Shown here: piece by piece, positions 44,958 through 54,816 of the stretch
How the letters are laid out: each line of letters begins with the position of its first letter
Numbering within the stretch: position 1 is the first letter of the stretch
Source of the DNA: Salinimicrobium sediminilitoris
Lineage (GTDB): Bacteria > Bacteroidota > Bacteroidia > Flavobacteriales > Flavobacteriaceae
Length of the DNA stretch: 64,000 nt
Direction: 5' to 3'
NCBI RefSeq assembly: GCF_020866905.1
Contig: NZ_JAIVCC010000017.1
Span: 235,761-299,760, forward strand
Notes under the pieces: generated by a model
Database searches by the model: none
Told to the model about the DNA's origin: nothing
What the model saw: the letters and a program-made list of their open reading frames with translations, nothing else
Program-made: the position numbers and the translations under genes

Positions 44958-46793
44958 GTGAAGTACGTCCAGATCTTATGCCTTTTCGCAGTCCTTTTTA
45001 CATGGGGACCAAATAGTTATGCCCAGGAGGGTAAGAAGATTAGGTACGAGAGTGAGCGCACCTTAAAAAATGAGGAAAAATATCCAGGGGCTTTTATCCT
45101 TAGCAAAGTGAACGAGCAGGTGCATTTCATCCACCAGGGAATCGAGGTCTGGGCAGACCAGGCGATTCATTATGCCGAAGAGAACTTCTTTAAAGCCTAC
45201 GGAAATGTACGTATGGAGCAGGGGGATACCATCACCATGACCAGCCAGTATGCAGAATACAATGGAAATACACGTTTTGCATTTGCCAGCGGAAATGTTT
45301 TCATGCGCAACCCGCAAACGAGCCTGGAAACAGATACGCTTTTCTTTGATCGGGAAAAACAACAGGCTTATTACCGCAGTGGAGGAACTATCCGGGATAC
45401 GGCCAGTGTTCTAAAAAGCCGTATTGGACGCTATTATCTTGAAGATGAAAAATACACCTTCGCATCTGAAGTTGTGATCACCAATCCCGATTATGTGCTC
45501 ACTTCAAACCACCTCGACTTTTATTCTGAAACCGGAGGTGCTTATTTCTATGGCCCCACTACCATCAAGAGTGACCAGTCCACAATTTATGCTGAAAGAG
45601 GTTACTATGACACCCGCGGGGACACAGGCTATTTTGTAAAGAATTCCAGAATCGACTATGAAAACCGCATTTTAGAGGGGGATAGCCTTTACTTTAACCG
45701 AAACACAAATTTTGCTTCGGCTACCAATAATATCAAAGTTACAGACACCATAAATGAAAGTGTGATTCGCGGCCATTATGCCGAAGTTTTTCGGGAGAAA
45801 GATTCGGTATTCATAACCAAACGCGCAGTAGCCGTAAGCGCACAGGAACAGGATTCGATCTACATCCACGCCGATACGTTGATGGTCACGGGAAAAGCGG
45901 AAGACAGGCTGATACGGGGATTTTATGATGTTCGTATGTTCAAAAGCAACATGAGCGGCAAGAGTGATTCCATTCATGTGCGGGAAAGAACGGGGCTTAC
46001 ACAAATGCTCGGGCGGCCGGTGATCTGGTCAGAGAACAACCAGCTCACAGGAGACACCATTCATTTGCTCACCAATGTAGAGACCGAAGAAATGGACTCT
46101 CTAAAGGTTTTCGACAATGCTTTTATGATTCAAAAGGACAGCATTAGTGGTTACAATCAACTAAAGGGATTACAGATGTACGGCAAATTCAACGACAACA
46201 GTTTGCAGCAGGTAGACCTGGTTAAGAATACCGAGACGCTTTATTACATGAGGAATGATCCCGGTGAATTGATTGGGATCAATAAAACCCTTTCCAGCTC
46301 GATTTCAGTATTTCTTGAAGAGCAAAAGGTGACAGATGTATTTTATTACAACCAAATCGACGGCATACTCTTCCCCGAAAGTGAACTGCCAGAAAATGAC
46401 CGCACCCTCAAAGGCTTTAATTGGCGAGGTGAAGAACGCCCTCTTTCTGTAGAGGATCTCTTCGCTGACGATCCCGATCATGAGCCGGTGAAAATTGAAG
46501 GAATTCCGCTACCCGAAGAAGAAGAGAACTTTTTCGACAACGAACCCGGAAATGGGCCGCTTCTCAACGAGAAAAGTCGTTTAAAGGAAACAGATCTTCA
46601 GGAAAGACCTTCTGACACAATTTCTGGTGCCACCGAAAAAGCTGCTCAACCAGAACCACTTTTAAGGCAGGAGGAAATCGACAGTCTTCCCGTTCAGGAT
46701 AGTGTGCAACCGGCGCCAGGCCAAATGCCGCGCCCGACAAAACAGCAGGATACCATCTCCCCTGCCGCGGGTACACTTCCTAAAAAAGAATAA
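44958..46793 (+). CDS. OstA-like protein (LptA/LptD N-domain type)
   Basis: 611-residue periplasmic protein of the OstA/LptA superfamily, with a signal peptide (ending SYAQ near residue 23). Repeated beta-jellyroll strands follow: EVWADQAIHYAEENFFKAYG, MTSQYAEYNGNTRFAFASGN, TDTLFFDREKQQAYYRSGG, and more of the same ladder to about residue 470. The C-terminal 120 residues are acidic and Pro/Gln-rich, probably disordered. It probably takes part in LPS transport across the periplasm; the family is poorly studied in Bacteroidota. The start is GTG at 44958 or the adjacent in-frame TTG. Confidence 0.85.
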   Translation: MKYVQILCLFAVLFTWGPNSYAQEGKKIRYESERTLKNEEKYPGAFILSKVNEQVHFIHQGIEVWADQAIHYAEENFFKAYGNVRMEQGDTITMTSQYAEYNGNTRFAFASGNVFMRNPQTSLETDTLFFDREKQQAYYRSGGTIRDTASVLKSRIGRYYLEDEKYTFASEVVITNPDYVLTSNHLDFYSETGGAYFYGPTTIKSDQSTIYAERGYYDTRGDTGYFVKNSRIDYENRILEGDSLYFNRNTNFASATNNIKVTDTINESVIRGHYAEVFREKDSVFITKRAVAVSAQEQDSIYIHADTLMVTGKAEDRLIRGFYDVRMFKSNMSGKSDSIHVRERTGLTQMLGRPVIWSENNQLTGDTIHLLTNVETEEMDSLKVFDNAFMIQKDSISGYNQLKGLQMYGKFNDNSLQQVDLVKNTETLYYMRNDPGELIGINKTLSSSISVFLEEQKVTDVFYYNQIDGILFPESELPENDRTLKGFNWRGEERPLSVEDLFADDPDHEPVKIEGIPLPEEEENFFDNEPGNGPLLNEKSRLKETDLQERPSDTISGATEKAAQPEPLLRQEEIDSLPVQDSVQPAPGQMPRPTKQQDTISPAAGTLPKKE

Positions 46794-46797
46794 AGAT

Positions 46798-47979
46798 TTG
46801 AAACAGGATTTTTTGAAATATCAGGCGCAAACATCGCCTTATCCGCTGGCGCTGGAGGTTTCGCATGCTTCCAGTTCATACATCTATGATTCCGCCGGAA
46901 AAAGTTATCTGGACTTTGTGGCAGGGGTTTCGGCCTGTACCCTTGGTCACTGCCATCCCAGGGTGGTAAATGCAATAAAGCAGCAGGCAGAAAAATACCT
47001 TCACGTAATGGTGTATGGCGAATATGCACAAGGCCCGGCAGTAGACCTTTGCAAATTGCTGGCCTCTCACCTGCCTGCGCCGCTGGAAAAAACATACCTG
47101 ACAAATTCGGGTACCGAAGCTATTGAAGGCGCCTTAAAACTGGCGCGCCGCTATACGGGAAGAACTGGAATTATTGCGGCAAAAAGCGCCTATCATGGAA
47201 ATACGATGGGATCTTTAAGCCTAATGACTTTCGAGGAACGGCAAAAACCATTTCGCCCACTTATTGGAGACGTTTCGTGGATAGAATTTAATCGCGAGGA
47301 AGACCTGAAAAATATCACTGAACATACTGCGGGAGTTATCCTGGAAAGTATTCAGGGTGGGGCGGGATTTATTCAGCCGCAAAATGATTACCTCAAAAAA
47401 GTAAAGGCCAGATGTGAAGAAGTAGGCGCTCTGCTTATTCTTGATGAAATTCAGCCGGGGTTTGGCCGCACCGGAAAACTCTTTGGGTTCGAGAATTTTG
47501 ATATGGTGCCCGATATTGTTGTGATGGGAAAAGGCATGGGTGGCGGAATGCCAATTGGAGCCTTTACCTCCTCTTCAGCAATAATGGATACGCTGAGTGA
47601 TAATCCCAAAATGGGCCATATAACGACTTTTGGAGGGAATCCGGTGATAGCGGCAGCAGCATTGGCGACGCTTCAGGAATTGACAGAAAGTATTCTTATT
47701 GAACAAACCCTTCAAAAAGAGCAATTATTCAGGAAATTATTGGTGCACCCGTTAATTTCGGAAGTTCGCGGGCGCGGATTAATGTTGGCACCAATCTTGA
47801 CTTCAGAAGAAAAAGTGAACGAATTGGTGATTCGGGCTCAGAATAAAGGCCTAATTTTGTTCTGGTTACTTTTCGAAGGAAAGGCCGTAAGGATCACTCC
47901 ACCGCTAACAATCTCAATGGATGAGATAAAAAAAGGTTGCGGCATAATTATTGAAACATTAGACTCTTTATTGCAGTAA
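46798..47979 (+). CDS. class III aminotransferase (aspartate/acetylornithine aminotransferase family)
   Basis: 394-residue PLP-dependent aminotransferase. Motifs are YLDFVAGVSACTLGHCHPRV, the phosphate-binding NSGTEAIEGALKLAR, SAYHGNTMGSLSL, ILDEIQPGFGRTGKLF and VVMGKGMGGGMPIGAF, where K245 should form the Schiff base. Class III members act on ornithine, acetylornithine, GABA and similar amines; the substrate here is not certain. The frame is open from 46702, but that overlaps the OstA gene with unlikely protein; the TTG at 46798, 5 nt after the OstA stop, gives the normal family start. Confidence 0.88.
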   Translation: MKQDFLKYQAQTSPYPLALEVSHASSSYIYDSAGKSYLDFVAGVSACTLGHCHPRVVNAIKQQAEKYLHVMVYGEYAQGPAVDLCKLLASHLPAPLEKTYLTNSGTEAIEGALKLARRYTGRTGIIAAKSAYHGNTMGSLSLMTFEERQKPFRPLIGDVSWIEFNREEDLKNITEHTAGVILESIQGGAGFIQPQNDYLKKVKARCEEVGALLILDEIQPGFGRTGKLFGFENFDMVPDIVVMGKGMGGGMPIGAFTSSSAIMDTLSDNPKMGHITTFGGNPVIAAAALATLQELTESILIEQTLQKEQLFRKLLVHPLISEVRGRGLMLAPILTSEEKVNELVIRAQNKGLILFWLLFEGKAVRITPPLTISMDEIKKGCGIIIETLDSLLQ

Positions 47980-48082
47980 ACCTGTGGTGTTAATTACTTT
48001 GTTAACAACAAATTTGTACTTTACCACGGTCGCTGTAGAACATTTATAACTTTAATACTGTAGAAATCAGTAAAAACTGCTT

Positions 48083-49483
48083 ATGCTATTAAGCCATAAC
48101 GAAGAAAACAATTTCTCCCTTACTCGTTTTGAATCGATGCTGAAGACAAATGATGTCTTATTTTTTGACTCCGAGGAGTTTGAAGGTATAATTCATTTCT
48201 ATTTAGAGAATGGAAAAATTGCCCTTGCCAAGAAAGCTGTTAAACTGGGACTTTCACAACACCCTACCTCGGTAAACCTTAAATTACTTAAGGTTGAGAT
48301 CCTTGTATTTGAAGACAAGCTTGACCAGGCCGAAGAAATACTGAACGAAATCTATGATCTGGAACCCTCTAACGAGGAAGTCTATATCCAAAAGGCCAAC
48401 ATACTATCCAAAAAGGACCAGCACCAGGAAGCTATTCATATGCTTGAGGTTGCTCTGGAAATGACGTATGATGAAGCCGATGTTTATTCCCTGCTGGGAA
48501 TGGAATACCTGTTCCTGGAAGATTTTGAAAATGCGAAACAGAACTTTATGAAGTGCCTGGAAGCCGATGAGGAAGATTACTCGGCCCTGTACAACATCAT
48601 GTATTGTTTCGATTTTCTTGAACAGAAGCAGGGAGCTATCGATTATCTTACAAAATTCCTTGACGGGAATCCATATTCTGAAGTAGGTTGGCACCAGCTG
48701 GGAAAACAATATTTCGATCTCAAGAACTATGTAAAGGCATTATCTGCCTATGAATTCGCGATCATTAGTGATGATACTTTTATAGGCGCTTACCTTGAAA
48801 AAGGAAAAGTGCTGGAAAAACTGGGCAGATATAACGAAGCCATTGAGAACTACACCATTACCATGGATCTTGATGACCCAACCTCCTTTGCTTATTTAAG
48901 GATTGGAAAATGCTACGAAAAACTGGGACTGGATGAATTGGCGTTAAAGAATTACCGTCAAACGGTTCATGAAGATCCCTTGTTGGACAAAGGCTGGATT
49001 GCCATCACCGACTTCTTTTACAAAAAAGGAAACCATCGTAAAGCCCTTTACTACATCAATAAAGCTATCAACATTGACAGCGAGAACGTATTGTACTGGA
49101 AAAGGTATGCCCGCATCAATAACAAATTGGAGCAACTTGAGGAGGCCGAAAGAGGTTACCGCAGGGCTCTTGAGCTGGGAAACTACGAATTGGAAACCTG
49201 GATCAAGCGATGCGATGTTCTTATTAACCTTGGAGAATTTGAAGCTGCAGTACAAAACCTGTTACAGGCTGTTGAGTTCTATCCTGAAACAGCCGAGATA
49301 GAATACCGTCTTGCCGGGCTGTATTTCATGCTGCACGAACCGGAAAAGGGTAATACGCACTTAAATAATGCCCTCAAGATGGATTCTGAATATTACATCA
49401 TCATTGAGGAGCTTTTCCCTTCAATTTTCGCGAGGAAATCGGTGAAGGAGAAAATAAAAATGCACCTTAAATCTTGCAGTTAA
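48083..49483 (+). CDS. tetratricopeptide-repeat protein
   Basis: 466-residue soluble protein built almost wholly from TPR helix pairs (about ten units from 50 to 450), for example EEVYIQKANILSKKDQHQEA, GAYLEKGKVLEKLGRYNEAI and FAYLRIGKCYEKLGLDELAL. No signal peptide or enzymatic domain, so it is a cytosolic scaffold or chaperone-like protein. Its partner is unknown. It precedes two DUF368 transporters and aroE on the same strand. Confidence 0.85.
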   Translation: MLLSHNEENNFSLTRFESMLKTNDVLFFDSEEFEGIIHFYLENGKIALAKKAVKLGLSQHPTSVNLKLLKVEILVFEDKLDQAEEILNEIYDLEPSNEEVYIQKANILSKKDQHQEAIHMLEVALEMTYDEADVYSLLGMEYLFLEDFENAKQNFMKCLEADEEDYSALYNIMYCFDFLEQKQGAIDYLTKFLDGNPYSEVGWHQLGKQYFDLKNYVKALSAYEFAIISDDTFIGAYLEKGKVLEKLGRYNEAIENYTITMDLDDPTSFAYLRIGKCYEKLGLDELALKNYRQTVHEDPLLDKGWIAITDFFYKKGNHRKALYYINKAINIDSENVLYWKRYARINNKLEQLEEAERGYRRALELGNYELETWIKRCDVLINLGEFEAAVQNLLQAVEFYPETAEIEYRLAGLYFMLHEPEKGNTHLNNALKMDSEYYIIIEELFPSIFARKSVKEKIKMHLKSCS

Positions 49484-49488
49484 TTCTT

Positions 49489-49496
49489 TAACTTTG
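49489..49496 (+). promoter_or_regulatory. -7 box for the DUF368 pair
   Basis: TAACTTTG, an exact TAnnTTTG match, directly after the TPR gene and 19 nt before the ATG at 49516. Confidence 0.5.
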
Positions 49497-49515
49497 CGCA
49501 CTTCAAAATTAGACA

Positions 49516-50463
49516 ATGCGTAGAAGTTTTAAAGATTACCTTATTCTTACAGCAAAAGGAATGGCTATGGGAGCCGCAGATGTGGTTCCCGGAGTTTCCG
49601 GTGGTACCATAGCTTTTATTTCGGGTATATATGAGGAGCTCATTTCTACCATTAGCGGTGTGAAGATCGGGCTTTTGCAAACCTGGAAAAAGGACGGCTT
49701 CAAAGCCATGTGGACAGAGCTTAACGGGAACTTCATTGTTGCCCTGTTAGGTGGTATTCTGTTCAGCATCTTTACGGTGATGCGGCTTACAAATTATTTG
49801 CTGGAAGAACATCCAATTCTCATCTGGTCCTTCTTTTTTGGATTGGTCCTGGCAAGTGTATACTATGTCGCCAAACAGATTAAAAAATGGACTTTTAATG
49901 TATTTCTTTTTCTGGTCATTGGTGCCGGGGTGGCTCTTTACATCACTTCCCTGCCCCCGCTAACCGCAGCCGCAAGTGATCTCTATTTATTTTTTGCCGG
50001 GGCAATAGCAATTTGTGCCATGATACTGCCGGGAATTTCGGGAGCGTTTATTTTGGTTCTATTAGGCGCATATAAAACTGTTAGTGAAGCCGCTCACGAA
50101 TTCGACCTGAAGATCCTGGGCATTGTAGCTTTGGGGGCAGTGTTTGGATTGCTATCTTTTTCACGTCTCCTCAAATGGCTTTTTGCGAATTACAGCACTC
50201 TTACCCTCGCCACTTTGACAGGTTTTATTGCCGGTTCGTTAAATAAGATCTGGCCATGGAAGCTGCAACTGGAAACAGTAAGGATCGGGGACAAGATAAT
50301 TACCCTTAGAGACGAATCTGTAATGCCGTGGAATTTTGAAGCAGAACCTCATACCCTACCGGCAATGGTTCTTATGCTTGCAGGGTTTGCCCTTATTCTT
50401 ATCTTAGAGGGCCTCGCAGAAAAAAAGCCGGTGCAGGAAAATGCAGCAAACCCGAACGTATAG
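49516..50463 (+). CDS. DUF368 membrane protein (PopT-like polyprenyl-phosphate transporter), copy 1
   Basis: 315-residue protein with about eight membrane spans and the family's two repeated Pro-Gly-hairpin motifs: MGAADVVPGVSGGTIAF near the start and MILPGISGAFILVLLGAY near 175. DUF368 proteins were recently shown in other bacteria to move undecaprenyl phosphate back across the membrane (PopT), recycling the carrier for cell-wall and surface-glycan synthesis. The 3' end overlaps the second copy by 23 nt, so the two are translated together. Confidence 0.88.
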   Translation: MRRSFKDYLILTAKGMAMGAADVVPGVSGGTIAFISGIYEELISTISGVKIGLLQTWKKDGFKAMWTELNGNFIVALLGGILFSIFTVMRLTNYLLEEHPILIWSFFFGLVLASVYYVAKQIKKWTFNVFLFLVIGAGVALYITSLPPLTAAASDLYLFFAGAIAICAMILPGISGAFILVLLGAYKTVSEAAHEFDLKILGIVALGAVFGLLSFSRLLKWLFANYSTLTLATLTGFIAGSLNKIWPWKLQLETVRIGDKIITLRDESVMPWNFEAEPHTLPAMVLMLAGFALILILEGLAEKKPVQENAANPNV

Positions 50464-51463
50464 CGATAAAGTATTTCTGGTCATCAAAGGCATCTTGATG
50501 GGTGCCGCAAATAAAGTTCCCGGAGTTTCCGGAGGAATGGTCGCATTTGTTGGAGGTTTTTACGAGGAATTCATTTTTTCCCTGAGGCGTTTCAACATAA
50601 ATTCCCTCAAACTTATTGTAAACGGAAGGTTTCGCAGCCTGTGGTACTACACAAACGGTCGCTTCCTTTCCCTGCTCATCCTGGGGATGGTGATAAGTTA
50701 TTTTTCCGTTTCCCTGTTGCTGGATTACCTAATCACCCACTATGAACTCTACGTCTGGGCCTCTTTTTTCGGGATGATCCTGGGCTCGATCTACTACATA
50801 AGCAAGGATTTTGAGGAATGGAACCGCCGCAACATAGGTTTTATGCTGCTGGGTATCATTGCCGGAGTGAGCATTAGTTTTCTCGAACCTGCCGCTCAGA
50901 ATGACAACCTGTGGTTTGTCTTTTTCTGCGGAATTGTAGGAGTCTCAGGCATGACGCTACCTGGCCTTTCGGGTTCGTTTATTCTCATCCTGTTGGGCAA
51001 TTATGTACTGCTCCTGGTAGATTCTGTAAATGCTCTTTACCTTACTTTATCTGAAATTTTTCAGCTGGATTTTTCTTTTCTGAATAATGAAGACAGATTA
51101 CGCCTGCTAGAGGTGTTGCTCGTATTTACAGCAGGATCAATCACCGGACTCGTCTCTTTATCTCATATTTTAGGCTACCTGCTGAAGCAATATAAAAACG
51201 CCACATTTGCAGTGATCATTGGATTTATCACGGGTTCCCTGGGAGTTGTGTGGCCTTGGAAAGAAGCTGAATTTCGTAAGGATACCGAAGGTGTTTTTCT
51301 ACTTGACCAAAAGGGCAACAAGATCATAGATAATTATGACAGGTATATTCCGCAACTCGATGAGCTTAGTACCTGGATCGCAATTTTCTTTATACTTGCG
51401 GGAACTTTCCTGGTCCTTTGGCTGGCTATAGCCGAACTTAAAAACAGAAAATCTTATGCGTAA
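50441..51463 (+). CDS. DUF368 membrane protein (PopT-like), copy 2
   Basis: 340-residue paralog of the preceding gene. It keeps both hallmark loops, MGAANKVPGVSGGMVAFVGG and MTLPGLSGSFILILLGNY, but differs elsewhere, including NK for AD before the first VPGVSGG and a longer loop after the second motif. It overlaps aroE by 8 nt. Two copies may form a heteromer or handle different carrier lipids; this is inference. Confidence 0.87.
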   Translation: MQQTRTYSDKVFLVIKGILMGAANKVPGVSGGMVAFVGGFYEEFIFSLRRFNINSLKLIVNGRFRSLWYYTNGRFLSLLILGMVISYFSVSLLLDYLITHYELYVWASFFGMILGSIYYISKDFEEWNRRNIGFMLLGIIAGVSISFLEPAAQNDNLWFVFFCGIVGVSGMTLPGLSGSFILILLGNYVLLLVDSVNALYLTLSEIFQLDFSFLNNEDRLRLLEVLLVFTAGSITGLVSLSHILGYLLKQYKNATFAVIIGFITGSLGVVWPWKEAEFRKDTEGVFLLDQKGNKIIDNYDRYIPQLDELSTWIAIFFILAGTFLVLWLAIAELKNRKSYA

Positions 51464-52190
51464 ATTTGGGCTGGTAGGCCGCAACATTTCCTATTCTTTC
51501 TCGCGGAAGTTTTTTTCTGAAAAATTTGAACGGGAAGGTATTGCCGCTGTTTATGAAAACTTCGATCTGGAAGACATCAAGGAGTTTCCTGAAGTTATTA
51601 TTAACAACCCGGAACTAAAAGGGCTGAATGTAACCATTCCATACAAGGAAACGATTTTGCCTTTTTTGGATAACCTTGACCCGATTGCCGAAGAAATAGG
51701 GGCGGTAAACACTATTAAAGTTTCTGGAGATGGCCAATTAACGGGCTATAATACCGATTATTTCGGCTTTACTGAAGCACTTAAACCTCACCTGAAGCCA
51801 CATCATCAAAACGCATTTATCCTTGGTACCGGCGGTGCTTCCAAAGCAATCGATTACGCCCTGAGATCTTTGAACATAAACACAAGATTTGTTTCCCGGT
51901 CACCTTCCAAAAATGCCATTTCGTATGAAGATCTTTCTAAAGAAAACCTTGCCACACATACTGTGATCGTCAATACCACACCCCTTGGCACCTACCCAAA
52001 AATTGAAGAATTTCCGGCCCTTCCTGTACAGCATCTTAATACACAGCACCTGCTTTTTGATCTTATTTACAACCCTTCAAAAACCGCATTAATGCAGCTG
52101 GCCGAATCTGGCGGAGCCACCGTTCTAAACGGGCAGAAAATGCTGGAACTTCAGGCTTTGAAAGCCTGGGAAATTTGGATCCGGGGATAG
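51456..52190 (+). CDS. aroE: shikimate dehydrogenase
   Basis: Reduces 3-dehydroshikimate with NADPH in the shikimate pathway. The 244-residue protein has NISYSFSRKFF (shikimate binding), GLNVTIPYKE with the catalytic Lys, GAVNTI, GYNTDYFGF, the Rossmann loop LGTGGASKA and NTTPLGTYP. It is slightly shorter than E. coli AroE (272), as often in this phylum. It overlaps the second DUF368 gene by 8 nt. Confidence 0.95.
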   Translation: MRKFGLVGRNISYSFSRKFFSEKFEREGIAAVYENFDLEDIKEFPEVIINNPELKGLNVTIPYKETILPFLDNLDPIAEEIGAVNTIKVSGDGQLTGYNTDYFGFTEALKPHLKPHHQNAFILGTGGASKAIDYALRSLNINTRFVSRSPSKNAISYEDLSKENLATHTVIVNTTPLGTYPKIEEFPALPVQHLNTQHLLFDLIYNPSKTALMQLAESGGATVLNGQKMLELQALKAWEIWIRG

Positions 52191-52302
52191 CCGCTTCAGC
52201 TCATTTTTCCGTTTATAAATAGCCGCAATCCCTTGTTAGGTACGCGGGGAGTTGTTATCTTTCACGTTTATTACTGAATAGTGAACCTTAACATTGAAAG
52301 AT

Positions 52303-54729
52303 ATGTCTGAGAAAGATAAACTGTCCAACCAGGAGCAGCCGGAGAAAGAGAATAATGACTTGAATTCCCAAGCCGAAAATCCTGTAAATAAGACAGAAAA
52401 AACAGCTGAAAAACCTTCCGAAGAAAAGGAAGATAAAGACCACATTGCCGATGCTATGGTAGATGAAGGAAAATCTGCCGAAGAAAAGAGAAATGCCGAA
52501 CCCGGCACCTCTGCAGAAGCGGCTTTGGATAGTGATGATGAGGAGGAAGGAGAAACGGCTTCTCAGAAAAAAGAAACTACAGCATCTGCTGCAAAAAAAC
52601 CTGTTTCAGAAGTGAAAACTTCAGACAAAACAGAAGATAAAGATTCTATTGAAGATGCTATGGTAGATGAAGCACAGTCGACCGAAGATAAGAAAACGGC
52701 CGAACCTGCCACTTCTCCCGAAGCAGCTTTGGAGACAGATGATGAAGACGCAGAGAAAGCAGCTTCAGCTTCTAAGGAAAAAGAAACTGGGGAGAAGACT
52801 TCGGGTGAAAAATCTGAGGCCAAAAATCCATTTTTTGACTCCTCCAGTCCGGGTACTTCAGACGAAAAGGTAGAGAAGGAATCTTCCGAAGAAAGTGAAG
52901 AGGAAGAAAGTCCTGCGCCGAAGAAAGCCCGCGATGCACAAAGCGAGATGGAAGAATCTGTAGCCGAAGAAAGTGAAGACGAGACTGCAGGAGAGCGCCA
53001 CGGTATTGAGAAGAAGGATTACCATGCGATGAGCAAGGAAGCCCTGGCCGATGAGCTGGAAAAACTTCTAAAAAATGAAAAGGTACAGGCTATCAAAGAG
53101 CACGTGGAAGAAATACGTGCCGAGTTCAATGCCAAGTTGGACGAGGAGATAGAAGAAAAAAAGGAAGAATTTCTTGCCGATGGCGGAAATATCATTGATT
53201 TCCACTACTCTACCCCTTTAAAGAAGAGATTTAATTCCCTGTATTTCGATTACAAGGAAAAACGAAATAAATATTACCAGCAACTCAAGCAGGACCTCAA
53301 CAAGAACCTGGAGAGAAGACTGGAAATAATTGAAGAATTAAAAGGTTTGATCGATGTTGAAGAGAACATCAACACCACCTACAAGCACTTTAAAGATTTG
53401 CAGGATCGCTGGAAAACGGCAGGTCCTATCCCAAGGGACAAGTACAATACCGTTTGGAATACTTATCACCATCACGTAGAGAATTTCTATGATTTTCTAC
53501 ACCTTAACAGGGAGTTTCGTGATTTGGATTTCAAGCACAACCTGGAGCAAAAATTAAAGATCATTACCCGCGCAGAGGAACTCACACAGGAAGCCGATAC
53601 TAACCGTGCTTTCCGGGAGTTACAAATGCTCCACAAGATGTGGAAGGAAGATCTGGGACCGGTAGAGAAAGAATACCGGGATGACATTTGGCAAAAGTTT
53701 AGTGATGCCACTAAACAGATCCATGATAAAAGGCAGGAGTTTTTTGCGCAGATGGAAAAGGATTTTGAGAAAAACCTTGAAAAAAAGCAGCAGATCATTG
53801 AGCAGATAAAAGAAATAGCTTCAGAAAGTTATAAGTCTCACAGGCAGTGGCAACAAAAGATCACCGAAGTTGAAGCTTTACGGGAAGCCTTTTTCAATGC
53901 GGGAAAAGTGCCGCGTCACGTAAACGATGAGACCTGGAAGAAATTCAAGGAGGCCGTACGTAGTTTTAATCGCAATAAAAATGCTTTTTATAAGAACCAG
54001 AAAAAAGAGCAATACGAGAACCTGGAGAAAAAACAGGAACTCGTTAAGTTAGCCGAAGAGCATAAGGATAGCGACGATTTTAAGGCCACTACGCCGCTTA
54101 TGAAAAAGATCCAGACCGACTGGAAAAATATTGGACATGTTCCCCGCAAGGATAGCGACAAGATCTGGAAAAAATTTAAGGCAGCCTGTAATCATTATTT
54201 CGACAGACTTCATGCTTCCAGAAATGAAGAAAACCAGGAAGAAAACGAAGCCTTTGATCAAAAGAAGGAGCTCCTGGAAAAACTGAAAATTGTAGAACTA
54301 TCCGGCGATCGTAAACAAGATCTTCCTACCATTAAGAACTTTATTGAAGAGTGGAAGAAACTTGGACGTGTCCCGCACACCAAGCGTTATATAGAAGGAA
54401 AGTTCAACAAAGCCCTTGATCAGGCTTTCGATAAGCTCGACCTGGACAAAAAACAGAGTGAGATGCTTAAGTACGAAAACAAAGTACAGGCTCTTGAAAA
54501 TTCTGATGATTCCAGAAAACTGAATAATGAGCATTATTTCCTCACCAAAAAGATAGAGGAAACAAAGGCAGAAATAAGACAGCTGGAAAACAACCTGCAG
54601 TTTTTCTCAAATGTAGATGATAAGAATCCACTGGTACAGGATGTTCACAAGAACATTCAAAACCAGAAGGACCAGCTAAAGATTTGGAAAGAGAAGCTGG
54701 AAAAAGTAAAATCCCTTTACGATCAATAA
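52303..54729 (+). CDS. DUF349 domain protein with acidic repeat N-terminus
   Basis: 808-residue cytosolic protein. Residues about 1-245 are highly acidic and low-complexity, with two diverged copies of a block containing DAMVDE, then AEP, EAALxxDDE. From about 260 to the end it is alpha-helical with at least five DUF349 units, each with a W-K/W-x-x-x-G-P/H-x-P-R pattern (RWKTAGPIPRDKYNTVWNTY, DWKNIGHVPRKDSDKIWKKF, EWKKLGRVPHTKRYIEGKFN). A coiled coil closes the protein. Function unknown. The ATG at 52303 is chosen over the TTG three codons upstream. It ends in a strong bidirectional terminator. Confidence 0.85.
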   Translation: MSEKDKLSNQEQPEKENNDLNSQAENPVNKTEKTAEKPSEEKEDKDHIADAMVDEGKSAEEKRNAEPGTSAEAALDSDDEEEGETASQKKETTASAAKKPVSEVKTSDKTEDKDSIEDAMVDEAQSTEDKKTAEPATSPEAALETDDEDAEKAASASKEKETGEKTSGEKSEAKNPFFDSSSPGTSDEKVEKESSEESEEEESPAPKKARDAQSEMEESVAEESEDETAGERHGIEKKDYHAMSKEALADELEKLLKNEKVQAIKEHVEEIRAEFNAKLDEEIEEKKEEFLADGGNIIDFHYSTPLKKRFNSLYFDYKEKRNKYYQQLKQDLNKNLERRLEIIEELKGLIDVEENINTTYKHFKDLQDRWKTAGPIPRDKYNTVWNTYHHHVENFYDFLHLNREFRDLDFKHNLEQKLKIITRAEELTQEADTNRAFRELQMLHKMWKEDLGPVEKEYRDDIWQKFSDATKQIHDKRQEFFAQMEKDFEKNLEKKQQIIEQIKEIASESYKSHRQWQQKITEVEALREAFFNAGKVPRHVNDETWKKFKEAVRSFNRNKNAFYKNQKKEQYENLEKKQELVKLAEEHKDSDDFKATTPLMKKIQTDWKNIGHVPRKDSDKIWKKFKAACNHYFDRLHASRNEENQEENEAFDQKKELLEKLKIVELSGDRKQDLPTIKNFIEEWKKLGRVPHTKRYIEGKFNKALDQAFDKLDLDKKQSEMLKYENKVQALENSDDSRKLNNEHYFLTKKIEETKAEIRQLENNLQFFSNVDDKNPLVQDVHKNIQNQKDQLKIWKEKLEKVKSLYDQ

Positions 54730-54751
54730 GACCTAAACGGGCTTTAAAATG

Positions 54752-54793
54752 AAAAACACCTCTCTAAAATGACATTTTTAGAGAGGTGTTTTT
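54752..54793. terminator. bidirectional terminator between the DUF349 gene and mazG
   Basis: 18-bp perfect stem (54752-54769 / 54776-54793) of AAAAACACCTCTCTAAAA type with a 6-nt loop. A and T tracts on both flanks serve both convergent genes. Confidence 0.93.
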
Positions 54794-54816
54794 ATATGGT
54801 CCTTACCTAAAGCTGC

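Noticed and set aside
46702-46797. ATG-initiated extension of the class III aminotransferase frame.
   Set aside because: It lies inside the OstA-like gene and encodes an Arg/Pro-rich stretch foreign to the family; the TTG at 46798 gives the normal N-terminus.
47990-48045. Third copy of the ACTTTG-N5-CAAAGT operator before the TPR gene.
   Set aside because: ACTTTG-TTAACAA-CAAAT has a wrong spacer and an incomplete right arm; it is a chance AT-rich near-palindrome.
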